Assembly (NCBI GenBank): GCA_950295325.1
Contig: OX485808.1
Location: 26,372,527-26,436,526, forward strand
DNA from: Polytrichum commune
Lineage: Eukaryota > Streptophyta > Polytrichopsida > Polytrichales > Polytrichaceae
Reading direction: 5' to 3'
DNA length: 64,000 nt
Shown: positions 23,181-35,400 of the stretch, piece by piece
Position numbering within the stretch: position 1 is the first letter of the stretch
How the letters are laid out: each line of letters begins with the position of its first letter
Position numbers and translations under genes: made by a program
Notes under the pieces: generated by a model
Databases searched by the model: none
What the model was told of the DNA's origin: nothing
Seen by the model: only the letters and a program-made list of their open reading frames with translations

Positions 23181-23188
23181 AGGGTTTA
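23181..23188 (-). promoter_or_regulatory. Telo-box-like motif upstream of RNC1
   Basis: AGGGTTTA on the plus strand, TAAACCCT on the gene strand, about 40 nt upstream of the RNC1 ATG. Assigned only from the motif and its position. Confidence 0.4.
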
Positions 23189-23572
23189 GTGAGCATCGAA
23201 GTATGAATCGTTACAAAACCTAACCCAAAATAGAGCAAGCAGAGAGAGGGTTGTTGTTTCTACAATGAGCTACAGCTTTAGAATGCTTATTGATGATGAG
23301 TACCAAAGTGCAAATTGATACTTAGGTGGCGTGTTGAGAAATTTCAAGAATCGCAAACCGGTAGAGCAATGCTGGATAAGGTGAGGGCTTGGAGTTAACT
23401 GAGCACTAACAAAGTGCAATTTGACAGTGGATTGTTGACAAACAGTCCAATATAAAGCACAGAAAGCAAATAGAAAGTGCCACGCAAGAGAAGTTTTTTA
23501 AAAGATGGAAGGTTGTAAGGTGTAAATGATTGCACAAAATTGGGTAGCAGGTCGTTCACAATCTAACGCAAA

Positions 23573-23612
23573 CTGAGAGAGAGAGAGAAGAGAGAGAAGA
23601 GAGAGAGAGAGC
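23573..23612. repeat. (GA)n microsatellite
   Basis: Interrupted GAGAGA run upstream of RNC1. Confidence 0.9.
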
Positions 23613-23795
23613 TGTATGGTGGATAAGGTGCAGGGTTTAACTTAGGGTTTGTCGGATGTCAACCAAGTCGTCTATAAATCATCAACTGATATGGGATTGT
23701 TGAGAAACTGAAGAAAAGTGAATTTCTGAATGGGCTACTGAAAATCAGTACGAAGCTCGGGACAAGATTCGACAGGTTCCACATTCTTTCGGGGG

Positions 23796-23799
<4 letters not shown>

Positions 23800-23834
<35 letters not shown>
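23800..23834. repeat. (GA)n microsatellite
   Basis: Uninterrupted GA run of about 35 bp. Short reading frames across it are low-complexity artefacts. Confidence 0.95.
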
Positions 23835-23837
<3 letters not shown>

Positions 23838-23861
23838 GGTGGATAAGGTCAGGTAAGAACT

Positions 23862-25200
23862 TAGGTTTGAGGTTCTGTGGCCCTCCCCTACTCCAAGTTG
23901 AGTACACCCATCCTTCAAAAAAATTGTTGTTTTACCTTGAAAAAAATCTCCATGATACACACTTTGTTAGCAACACTTTGTGTATGAGGAGTAAGCAACA
24001 CCTTGTTATGCAATATTTGGAGTTTGTGTGGAAGTTTTACATATTTAGAAGTAGCAAGGTGGCACTACCTATATTGAACAAGCATGGTTACCCATAATGA
24101 ACAGACTTAAGAGGATGTTGAACATAGGGTTTAAGGTCAGTGTGACCCCCCCCCCCCACACACACACACACACACCTATCATGGACATTTTAATATCATG
24201 CGTACCCATAATACAAAAATTTCCAATTTTAACAAAACAAAAAAAACCACTGTGCTTTCTGTTAGCCTTCCAAACATGAAATTCACTTGATGATACACAA
24301 ATGTATGAGGATTAAGTAACACTTTAATCTGCAATGTTTGGAGTTTGTAATACTTTCCTACTAGATTTCACATATAATGAACTAATAGGGGTACCCATAA
24401 TGAAAACCTTCAAAGGTTGCGAAGTTCTTAAATGTAAGGTGTAAGGTTTTGTGGCCCTCCTCTACTGGAAAGACCCATTACTTGGGGCCAGATTGAAGAC
24501 TGGTCCAAACTCTAAAAAATTGGTCCAAAAGGATTGCTTGGTTTCATCAATTCTAGCCCAAGGGTTTATACTAGGGTTGATCCTAAACACTCATTCATCT
24601 CATATGACATCTGAGGTGGCATAATTTTTGCACCAAACCTTCAGGCAAGCTTGAAGAAATTGAGACAAACTTTTCCTCGGCCCAAACTCTCAACATGGGC
24701 AAGATTGGACTCATCCATCGGATAATGAACATCTCTACCATCATTTCATGAAAGGTTGGTTCTCTTCATTATATTTTCCCTTCAAGAACATTGGGTCCTA
24801 AAACTCATGCCTCGTCACTTTACATGTGCCAAGGTTGGGCCCACAAAAAATTAATAAAGTTTGGTTGGATTGAGGGCTTAATTGCACATGAAGTGGGCCA
24901 ACCCCAAGCCATGTATACAGTGGGCCCACGATGAGTACACCCATTATGGACATGTTTTTGTTGTTTTACCATGATTTTCATTAGCCCTCCAAAAAAGAAT
25001 ATCTACACAATGATATACAAATGTGTAAGGAGTAGAAAACAGTCTCAAAGATTGTATGAATTTCCTACATGATTTAGAAATATTGAGGGTGCAAAACCTA
25101 AATGGAACAAGTAAGAGTAGCTATAATGAACATAAAGTTTAGGGTGTCAAGTTGTAGAATGTAGGGTTTAAGGTTATGTAGCTCTCCCCTACTCTAAAGT
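23862..25200. repeat. Three degenerate copies of a roughly 270-bp unit
   Basis: Copies lie at about 23862-24145, 24175-24475 and 24935-25195. Shared blocks include TGGACAT, TTAGCCCTCC or TTAGCCTTCC, TGATACACAAATGTATGAGG or TGATATACAAATGTGTAAGG, TTTGGAGTTTGT, TACCCATAATGAA and a CTGTGGCCCTCCCCTACT / TTGTGGCCCTCCTCTACT / TGTAGCTCTCCCCTACT block that joins units. They are diverged and possibly an old element family. Confidence 0.65.
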
Positions 25201-25554
25201 GAGCTCAAATAAAAGAATTTAGGGGTTAAACGACCATTTAAAAAAGCATTGGGTTTAAAGTCAAATCAAAGATGGATTATAAAATTTCTATTTATCATTT
25301 TTAAAATTTTGAAATGTGTGTGTATAGAATATGATTGAGCACTTTAAAGTTCATAACACAGGACACAAGGCATGTGCAACCGAGCAATTTATATCCTCCT
25401 CTTCACTTTGTCTCTCCTCTTTGTATCCCTACACCCCTACCTATTATGCCACAACTACTACAAATGTGAAGAACATGTTCAATTCAACCCTAGTGTCAAA
25501 ATCCAAATTCTCAAAATTTTCATGTATAAAACATGCCCAAAAATGGTGATTTAA

Positions 25555-26381
25555 CCCCTAAGTGCCCAAGCCTTTCAGAATGCACTTTTCCTAAGAAATA
25601 TGTGCATGGCTTTAATACAATCCCCAATGGAGGAATTTGTCTTTTATCCAAAATCTAACCATATAGATGTTTAAAAAACTTGTTTATTAGTATGCATACC
25701 AATTTTGAGACTAAGATTGCATAAGAGTTGTGAGATTCAAACAAGAGAAATGTATATATTCTTTTTTTTGTATGCCGCCCCTCCCCACAATGTTAGTATG
25801 ATTTGCTCATAAGTGTTTTTAGGACTTTGAGGTGACACGAACAACTCCAACATGTGAAAGAATACGAAAATGTGATTTCCAAAGACCCTATGTATGCATA
25901 TAGAGCTATCCCAATCATTTCGCAATCCTCCTTGCAATTCTTGAAATGCATTTTCTTTATTTTAACACTTGACGATTTGATATTGCAAATTACTTCACAT
26001 TGGTAATTGTGAATACTAATATTCGACGGTCAAAAATACAGAATTTTTTTTACTCTTTCCACTACGACACTTTTCAAAAGAAATGAATAATGAGAACTCT
26101 TTGGATGTCAAAAACAAGTACAATAGTCCAATTAGCTGAAACATTGAGGAAATAGTAAAGCACTTTCTCCACCCATTCCCTACATCACGGACATATATGC
26201 CTTTGCAACCTTCTCTAAAATCGAATATTTACTCTTTTTGGTCAAAAATGCCTCAATCCAAAAGTTGCTCTTCCATACTACCCACCAAAAAAATTTACGC
26301 GGTCAAAGGAATTTACCTGCCCACACACAAACGAGCCGAAATTTTTGGTCAACCATATATGGTTGCTCGGGCACTTAGGGG
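25555..26381. mobile_element. TTAA-flanked non-autonomous element, 827 bp (piggyBac-like signature)
   Basis: The terminal inverted repeat reads CCCCTAAGTGCCCAAGC at the left and, reverse-complemented, CCCCTAAGTGCCCGAGC at the right. Both ends are flanked by TTAA (25551-25554 and 26382-26385). TTAA target duplications and CCC-starting termini are the hallmark of piggyBac-type elements. No transposase is encoded. A diverged relative of similar length is at 45009-45839. Confidence 0.5.
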
Positions 26382-27624
26382 TTAAGCTTTAATGATTGAG
26401 CACTTCAAAATTCAACATATAGGGCATAAGCCATCTTCGATTTTAGGCCATCAATTTTAGGTTGGCAAAACATAGAGTTGAATTCCTACTAATGCCTAAA
26501 TGCACAAAGGAGTATGAGTTCGAGACCTTGTTTGGAGCTGACTTACAATAGCAAGCTCTAAAAGGTAGATCTTAGACTATATCTATACTATGTATTGGAA
26601 TAACTTAGTGACCACTGTCGTTGACCTCCACAACAAAGACTAATGAGGACTAATCAATAATTCTAGCTTTACTTAATTGTTTAAATGTATGCATTTTATG
26701 TCATGGTGTGAAACCTCTAGTGGTGATTATATCAAAATGCATTGTTGGCTACTTATTTCAGGATGACATATCTAAACATGTTTGCCACCCAAATGCAATG
26801 AGGATCACATCCATCCACACATTGAGATCTAAAAATTCTTGAGTACACAAACAACTTCTTCCTTTTTTTAGTTCAACCTAAGCTTATTCTATTGCAAGCA
26901 TCAGGTCTGGCACTTGGCATAAACTCAAAATGCTATAAAAAAATGAGCGAGAATGTAGCTTGCATGGCACTGTACAACCCTTAGTGGATGAAGTAAATCA
27001 CACAATCTCAAAGTTTCCAGATGAATCCCACTATCCAACTATTAGAAAAAACTTTGCTAGCCATGCATATGTAAGATTGAATGAAGCAGAACAGATTTTG
27101 CAAGCAAACAGGTGCATTGAAGGCTCAGACTGTATAGAAAGTCCTCATTAGTAGGTATACACAGAAAATTCAAGCCCTGCATGGGCTCACAAGTTGTATG
27201 CTTTAAAAATCCCCTCCATTACAAGCCTTTGCTCTTGAAGTCGACCATCACAAGCATTACTAAATACCTGGCATAAGGCATTTCTGCCTACACTGGTAAG
27301 TGACATAAATAAATAATGTGACATGAATTCCTACAGAATGCCAAAAAACCACCATGCACATCACACATGCATGAGCTCTAATAAGGATTTTGCCTACCTA
27401 CGGGTCTGCAAGATATTACAGAGGTTAGAAAGTCATCTACTATCTGTAAGAATTGCTTCTCACCTAAGTCTACCTATATTACACCTGCTTCACATTTGAG
27501 CTTAATATATTTGACAAACCTTACCTTTGCAGCTGTCTAGTGGCTTGAATAAATGAGCCATTCACATCACCTCCTGCAAACATGTAGCTCCGTACAGGAT
27601 GACTGAGGTGATTACATTGCACGC

Positions 27625-30600
27625 TTACTCGCCTGCAAATGTTGAAAACTAATAGTTCAGTCAAATTGTGAATGTCTGGAAGAGACTGCAGGTAACATGG
27701 CTTAGATATCACCAAAACTACTGTACTTGTCAACAGATAAAAATAATCAGGTAAATGGTAAATAATGGAGTGTTTGTGACAAGTTGAAGTCTATGCTGTT
27801 GCCTTAAACAGCATTTCCAGAGATCAAAGAAATGACCTACAGAACACTATGAATTTCAACCACAAATAACATGCCAAATATTACAATTAGAATAGTTCCT
27901 GAAAATGACATTACCATTTGACCGCATGAATATCCGTTGTGGAACATGCAGGTCATTTCCAAGAGGTCCTAGAGGATCTCCGTTTCCCTGAAACGAGCTC
28001 GACCCAATTAGAAGGGTGCCTAAATTCAACCGTTTCATGGAATTTCCATTAACCCCCTTCTTCTTGAAATCCTTGTCAAATGTAAGACGATCTTCACTGG
28101 CTGTTGAAATCCTGTCTTCTCCTTTCTTCGACTCATTGCCTGGAGAACAGGAGTTGGTCGTCGTGAACAGGCTCTCGGCACCACCCAACCGCTTCAAAGA
28201 GTTTCCAACCAAACCTTTTTTTCGGACGTCTTCAGGTCGTTCTCCATTGGTTGATGATGTCAAGTTCCTTTCATCTTTCTTCTTCTCGTCATCAGAAGAT
28301 AATAAGTTTCCGTTCTTTTTCTCTCGAAGAACAGGAACGTTTTCAACCAACGGTAGCACGGATTGTGGGAGACCTTCCACTCCCACGCGTCTCAAGTGCA
28401 GCTGCAGAGAGGTTGCAAATTTCAAGGTCAGGAACTACACTAAATATCTGATATATCACCACACTATATTCATCATCAACCCACAATAATGAACATGAGA
28501 ATAATTATCATGGGCCACGTTATGTTCCTAGTAACAACTTCTCATTATTGTTTATTATCATGGCCCAATTGATTTATGATAACTGTAGATTAATGTGGGT
28601 CAGTAAATTATGACAAGTGCACAAAGACAAGAAGATTGAGTAATTTGAACACATGCTCATATGCTTCATAACTTTCACATTTTGTGAAGCTGAATAGAAG
28701 TTTTGTTCATTAACATCTCCCCCATGTGAAAGAAAGTGGATTTATGAAATTCTGTCAAATCGCAGGTCACTGTTGCAAAATACATCATTAGCAGGGATGG
28801 CTCTAAAACGTATCTTTGCAGCAACTGATCTCATAAAAATATTTTCAAGGAGCCATTACCACCCTTAATACACAATGTATTGCTTAAATGCCATACAAGA
28901 GTACAAACTCAACAGATCTCTAAGTTTTCAACCAGGTTTATCAGCAAAATAGAAATCTTACAAAACAGTTCTGCTATTACCATACTTTTCAAACATGAAG
29001 GATCCCAGTAAACACTTTAGAATAAAGTACCTGTGCATGAAGATTGACCTCGTCAGCTCGAGACAGAAATGGGAAATCCCCTCCGGATTTTAGAAGAGCT
29101 CGGCGAGCTCCAGCATAGCGAGCACCCACTTGCTCCTTCAAAAACACAGGTACTGCACAATAATCGTTTGTCTGCACATAGCCCATTCCAACAGAATAAT
29201 ATTATCTCTGCAAATTTACACAGGTCTCAAATGAATATTGTGACGGAAAGGCCCAGATTATGAGCAGGAACTCAACAAAAGTGATGCAAGTTGCATCCTC
29301 ACAACAACCAGCTTATATTTCAAAACTGAACAAAGATGTGCAGATTCTGCTGAGACTTTTCTCTTGAGGAATTCAATCAGGAAAACTAGTTTAGGCAGAT
29401 TTGTCACATAATTGAGAGTACCAAGTAGATTGTGATAGTACATCTCTTATGACTATCATTGACCCTGACTAGATTTTTGTTCAAAAGTGTCATCCGGATA
29501 CAAATGATGAGAGACATGCATTTAGGCCAAAGGTTCAGAGAAACATCATACATCCATAATGGTGACTGATGAATCTGTCAAAGCAAGCTGCCCAACTGCT
29601 GCTGGCATTGTGTTTAGAGTCAACCGAGATGCCAATTCCTCTCTTGACAAGGTTTCCAGCTGCATCACAAAAGAACAGAGGAATTATTCTTTGTATTAAT
29701 TATGATTGGCCATCAATCCTTGTTGTGTGCACTGTAATCATATAAAATCCAAACAAGTTCACTTGCTCAATATAAACAAGAAAGGATTGCCGTCCCTAAC
29801 TTGTGCTGACCCGTGTACTTGATAGTGCATACAAATGCTTGTCTAAATAATCTGCACTTTTTTTTATGCTTATTTATTTATATTTATACATGTATAAATA
29901 TTTCTATATTCTATATTCTATGCTCTATATTTGATATTTTGTTTAATTATCCATTTAGGACTGCTTGTTTTATGTGCCATGTGGCAGTGATGTCAACAAA
30001 GAAATGAGAATCTCTCAACTGTAACCACATGTAAAAGAGATTAGGTACCTGGCTCACAACAAAGTCTATGGAATCCGCAATCGCAGGTTCCTGTGGTCCA
30101 TCACGTATCCCTGATAGGATGTATCGTTTCAAAACAAACTCAGGAGTCCAATTTATGCTGCGCCACCAACCAACACAGAAACAGAAGGATGATTGAAGGT
30201 CAGCCCATCTGCCTATTTGTGAGAAGGAAAAACTCAAAAAAAACACTTCAATACTTGTCAAGTCAGTGTAACACTAGCCTCCCAAATAAAGGGAGTCTTG
30301 AAGAAATAAGGATGAAGTTGTCAGGTTGCAACAACAAAATTATAAGTTTTAAAAAACCATTATATTGACAAGATAAGAAAGCAAAATATGAAGTTACTCA
30401 CAGTGATGACCAAGACATGGATGCCTGGAAGGCATGGTTATCCACAAAGGTGTTGGAGAGGAGCAGCGATTTCACACGACGAGGCCGATACTGAGCAAAC
30501 ATTTGCGCCAAAAACCCGCCAAGAGACGTTCCATATAGGTGAACCTGCAGATCACACATATCTGTAAATCACAAAGAGAGAAAATACTCCACAAAATTAA

Positions 30601-32446
30601 GAACTCTCTTTCTTCTGAGAACTAAGGAGTCTCGCTTTTTGTCATACTATGACATAGTGTCAGGGCCACTATACACTATGACCAAGGGCCGTGACCATGA
30701 AATTGTAAGAGCCCTTGAAACTCATCCAAAGGCTGTACCATGGAATTTTATGATTGAACTTTGTGCGCTTCCGGTCCTTCAAGTGTGGTAGACATACGCA
30801 ACCAGGCTCACAATCCTATTCATATGGGTCCTTTTACAAAAGTAGTTATAATATATAGAGGGTTATGAGATTTTGAAATGTCATGATCTCCCGGTTTTGA
30901 GTTAGACCCACCTCAAAGAGGTGGTCTTGACAAAAATATCCGGTACACCACAGAGCATTATCCACTGCATGCCATGTAGGACTCCGCATAGGTTTCTTTT
31001 CATCCATTCAAATTTCCTTGGTCCCTTGGGCCCTCAAGCTCTAGTGTAAGGTGAAGTGGGACAGTCTCGGCATTTTCCACAAAATTTCAATGGTCACGGG
31101 CCCTCAAGCTTGAAGCACTTACATGGTGAACACCAAGAGCATCCAGGAACTTCTCAAAAGATGAAACCCATTCCTGATGAGTCCACACTGGAGGAGCATC
31201 AGCAGCAATTATCCTGTAGCCCTGTCATCAACCAATTACCCTTGATAGAAGCTCTAAAAATGTGCAGAGAAATCATAAACATGACATGAAATTTAGACAT
31301 ACAGGAAAAGCTGTGTAATAGACACAGCAGAATTGTCTGGTTTTGACCATATTAAGATGAAGGGTTTACTAGCCAATTACATATCCTCTGCTTTATGGTG
31401 ACCTTTGAACTAAGATTTTCAGAAATCTCCATCAGCATCAAAATAGAGGTCAAAATCAATGAATTGATAATGCACAAAGCATCACAAGACACAAACAGTG
31501 CAAAACCCCTAACCCTGCAAATGAAAGAACTGCAAATCAAGTCCAACAATATCCAAGAATTACATTTGGCAGAACAATGTGACCTACCCACCCTTGTTCA
31601 AAATGACACGCATACATTGGTTTGGCATGGCTGGAACAGAATGCTTGCCAATAAAAAAACAATGATTGCAAAAGACAATTGATGGAAGTTACCTTGAGAG
31701 CTAAAGTGAGAATCTGCTTGTAAAAGACATCAGCTGTACCGGCTGTGCCAGAAAGACACACCAAAGGTGCCACAGACTTGGGCCCAAAATCGTAGTACCG
31801 CCACTGCTTTGTTCCATTTAGTCCAATCTGCAACCCCGGAAAACATCAAAAACTTCAAACTACTTCAAACTAATAGACAATTTCGTTCCAACTGGTATCC
31901 ATTTTTGGTTGAAGGACACCCAATTTTATCAAATTCCACAAACATCAACAGACCCACATCATGCTGGGTGGTCACAAGAAAGCCACTGCTGTGTTCCATT
32001 TAGTCCAATTTGCAACCCCCAGATAACAATGTAAACCTCATACTAATTGACCATTTATTTTGCAATAAGTAACCCTTTTTTGTTGAAGAGAGACCAATCT
32101 TTTCTTAATACACAAACATTAACAGACATGAATCATGTTGTATGATCACAAGAAAGCCACTGCTTTGTTCCATTTAGTCCAATGTGCATCCCAAAAAATA
32201 CTTCTAAAACCTCAAACTAATAGACCATTTAGTTTCAAGTGGTACCCATTTTTGGATGAAGGACACCCAAATGTTTTCTTAATACACAACTATTGACACA
32301 CCTACAACATCATGTTAGGTGATCATCGTAAGAAATCCAGAAGAGTGAAAAACAAGAAGCTGAAAGAAGAGTACCGGAATATGGTGGAGCGGCACATGGG
32401 CCTTAAAATGAACGAAGTCACCAGCACCACTCATCCCTTCACGCAT
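27625..32446 (-). CDS. Maspardin-like (SPG21/ACP33) alpha/beta-hydrolase-fold protein
   Basis: Nine exons on the minus strand: 32375-32446, 31693-31827, 31123-31221, 30402-30544, 30049-30157, 29552-29659, 29031-29171, 27915-28401 and 27625-27632. The total is 1302 nt, or 433 residues. Family marks in order are [29 protein letters not shown], the nucleophile-elbow motif [13 protein letters not shown] (residues 110-125), [28 protein letters not shown] and [14 protein letters not shown]. Maspardin is an alpha/beta-hydrolase-fold protein, thought to be non-enzymatic, acting in endosomal trafficking in animals. The plant role is little known. The core of about 290 residues is followed by a charged, low-complexity tail of about 140 residues in exon 8, with a twice-used KKGxxGNSxKRL motif. 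Two in-frame ATGs (32446, 32434) could start the protein. The 3' end is uncertain: without the last splice, exon 8 reads on to a stop at 27856. Confidence 0.88.
31801..32330. repeat. Tandem triplication including the start of maspardin exon 2
   Basis: Copies begin with CCACTGCTTTGTTCCATTTA at 31801 (the real exon 2 boundary), 31983 and 32157 (periods 182 and 174). Further shared text includes CATTTTTGGTTGAAGGACAC, AATACACAAACAT and TCACAAGAAAG. The two upstream copies lie in intron 1, and both have lost the acceptor AG (GCAA and GCAC in place of GCAG). Confidence 0.9.
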
Positions 32447-35400
32447 CCTTCAATCCTTCTTCCTTTTCCTTCATCTGCTCGAATGACTCTAATTGCCTTC
32501 TTAATCCCCCACAACAACAACAAAAGAATACTCTCGAGTGTTTTTTGTTGTCCCACGGATCGAACCGTCAATTACTTGACACCAGAACCCCTCCTCAAAT
32601 AACCCACCTCACAACTTGGCAAACCTGCAAAACCCAAGATCCAAAAAAAGCTTTTTTCTCAGGAAAATAGCTTCAGCTCCGACGTCCACACCGAAAGATA
32701 CCACAAATAGAGCAAGAAACACACACACCTTTAAAAAAATCAATACTTTAAAAAAAAAATCAACTACGAAACCAATTGAAGTACAGCACTGCCAGAATTT
32801 GGGTTTTGTAAATTGGAAGCCAGAAAGGATGCGGAGAAGTAAGTGAGTGAGAGATCTGGGGAAACCTAAAACCTCAAAAACTCTTAAACCTAGAGAAGTA
32901 ATAGCCTCTGTCCCAAGAAGAATGAGAAGAGATTGTAAAACTTGCCATGGATCCAGAATGAGAGGAATCAAAGGCTTTCTCAAACTCAAAATTTCGACCT
33001 CCGAGCTCCACGCGAAAGAGCGAGCTACAGCAACAATCCCTCGCTCGCTGCCCTCCTGCCTTCCCAGCCTTCCCTCCCCCACAAGCCAGCTGGAAGATCT
33101 GAGATCCAAATCTACGCCCATGTCAAGATATAAATCTCACATCTAGGAAAGCGTGGTGATTCAGGCATGTTCCTTTTGGTGGAAGCCCTGGCTCGCAACG
33201 TAAGTTCCCAAGTGTCATTCATAGATGGCCGGTTTTGTGTATGTACCTGAGGGGTACATATGAGGTGATTCGCCTTGAAGTCTCCTCCAACGGAAATTAT
33301 TACCTATAGGAATGTTAAAACATGTATCGCCTTGCTTACTTCTCACTAAGAGCATAATCACACACATTGTACACCAAACGCTAACACAAAGGGGTGCTAA
33401 ATCAGGTATTATAACGTTCTTTTAGAGGTGAGTAGTTTCATTATGTGTTCCACATGTCCACTCTATATGAGCTGCATAAATTGTGGGTCCCATGATCAAA
33501 ACTAGTATCTTATAATTCACGAGGCTTTACATAGAAATAGTTGAATCTAAGATTTTAATTGGTCAAAGATTGTGAAGTACAATGAACGGTGAGAATCGCG
33601 ACCGTTGGTTACATATGAAGCATTGGTTGAGTTTGAGAAATAACTAGTAAAGTTCAAGATATCAAGAAAATTACATGTCATTCCAGAGGAATTTGTAGAA
33701 TCTATCTCAAATTAATAAAGAAAGACCAAAATATATCAACATGGAAGCGGTTGCACTTGGCAACACTAGGGTCTTGACCAATTATGCCCAAAATCTTCAC
33801 CAAATAGTGGTGAGGTATTAATAGTTGATTCGCTTATAGAGGAGTTGAAAGTCGGGCCACAATAGACCCAAGTTATTCCGGTCTGTGAGAGCTTTCCGAG
33901 CCCCGCCAAAGGTACGATAGTGGTTGGGCTTGACATGTGGATCCAACTCCTAGGCTAAACCCAACATTGACATGTTGTGGGGCCCTATATTGATAACACG
34001 TGAACATGCTCTAAGGTTTATTGCTCACACATTATATGAGCTAAGAATGTAATTATGCTAGTTTTCACTTAATTATGGTGTCTATAAATCTGTAATCTAA
34101 AATTGTTAGTGTCAAATTTCAAACCTCCAAAAGATCGATTACTTTAAGGAGCATCAATATGTTTTGAAGTTACTAAGACCTATGAGAGAGGAAGAAGATT
34201 GATCACCCCCAACTCTCATACCTAGTGCATGGGAGGGTTTTCATCATGTTTTGATTTCCTTTCTTGCAATCTTCCTTGATTCATTTGGGAATGATTTGTT
34301 ATTCTACTAAAACCAAGGATCTTCATTCATAACAGGGACGTTGTGTTTGTTTGGAAATCAAAATTCATAATATATCATTTAACAATAACAAGATATATAT
34401 GTGGTGTATCCTTTGAGATGTTTGTCTACTTTTTCAACTCTATATTAGTGTATGTGCACGCACGTGATAATCTACGAATAGACACTTTATTCACTCCAAT
34501 CTTGCATATAGGCCCAATTTTTTTTTCTTCTTCTTCTTCGTCTATTGGTGCGTGTGTGCGCGCATCAAGGCAAACAAGGTCCTTGAGAGCACCTCCGTAT
34601 GTGTCCCACCAAACTAAAAATCTTCCCTCCGACTTTGAAGGTTGAATTAATCTCCAAGGTCCCTTTGTGCCATGTCACGGATTTTAATGCTGATTCTACC
34701 ATGCCTAACATATTCGAAAACATATTCTCCACCCAAAACCCAACTTGAATTTGGAACTCCGGAGAGGACGAATCTTCGTTTTCACCTAGATATGCGAATA
34801 TATCTTCATCGAATGTACATACGTCCCCATGCGTAGACTCGTATCGCATGTTGTTCCCAAGATGATTCGAGCCATGCACGACTTCACTCCTCAAACTCGA
34901 GACTAAGTAAAGCAAGTTCGAAGGACACTTCACATCGGAATCCCAGTGTTGGTAAGACAAAAGGTTATGACCAACATTGGGGAGAGTAGTTTTGTTTTAA
35001 TGGCCCTTTGTCTGGTGGGCACTGGGTCATTAACATTACGAACAAGAAAACGGTACAACCGTGAGGCTCTGTCCTTTATTATGAAAGACTACAATTATAG
35101 TTGTCCATTTTGCTCATGCCAATCCATGGCTATTTACTATACCAAACCTTTATTGGATTTTGTGCACCTTCTTCTCAAATGTAGATTAAGGATTTTGATA
35201 TCACCCAAAAAATTTAGAATAAATAATCAAGAATTGCCGAAATAACTATAGTTAACTAGATTTCTTTCAATGCATTTTAGGGAGCAATTATAGTTCTATG
35301 TATACATATACATATATATACATATATAATTATAGTTAACATCCACATTGAATAAAGTGGACCAAAAATAACAAGAACAAGTAACGTCCAAGTGTGAACG

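Larger units (their letters stand above)
23142..27624. other. Intergenic region between RNC1 and the maspardin gene
   Basis: It holds the RNC1 5' flank with two GA microsatellites, a degenerate three-copy repeat (23862-25200), a poly-C/CA tract at 24148-24177, the TTAA-flanked element at 25555-26381 and the 3' flank of the maspardin gene (minus strand). The open frame 26960-27151 has no recognised motif. No gene is supported. Confidence 0.5.

Noticed and set aside
26960-27151. 63-codon plus-strand open frame
   Set aside because: The residues look ordered but match no family I know, and the block lies past the 3' end of the maspardin gene on the other strand with no splice partners.
32609-33121. 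170-codon minus-strand open frame upstream of the maspardin exon 1
   Set aside because: The conserved maspardin N-terminus ([16 protein letters not shown]) is at 32375-32446. The longer frame shows no homology and lies in the leader or promoter.
33180-34020. LTR-like text (solo LTR?) between maspardin and P2
   Set aside because: No matching TG...CA borders, target duplication, primer-binding site or second copy could be identified by eye.
34565-34960. 131-codon minus-strand open frame
   Set aside because: No recognised motif and no convincing partner exons; it lies in repeat-rich DNA. Possibly a degraded element, but not supported as a gene.
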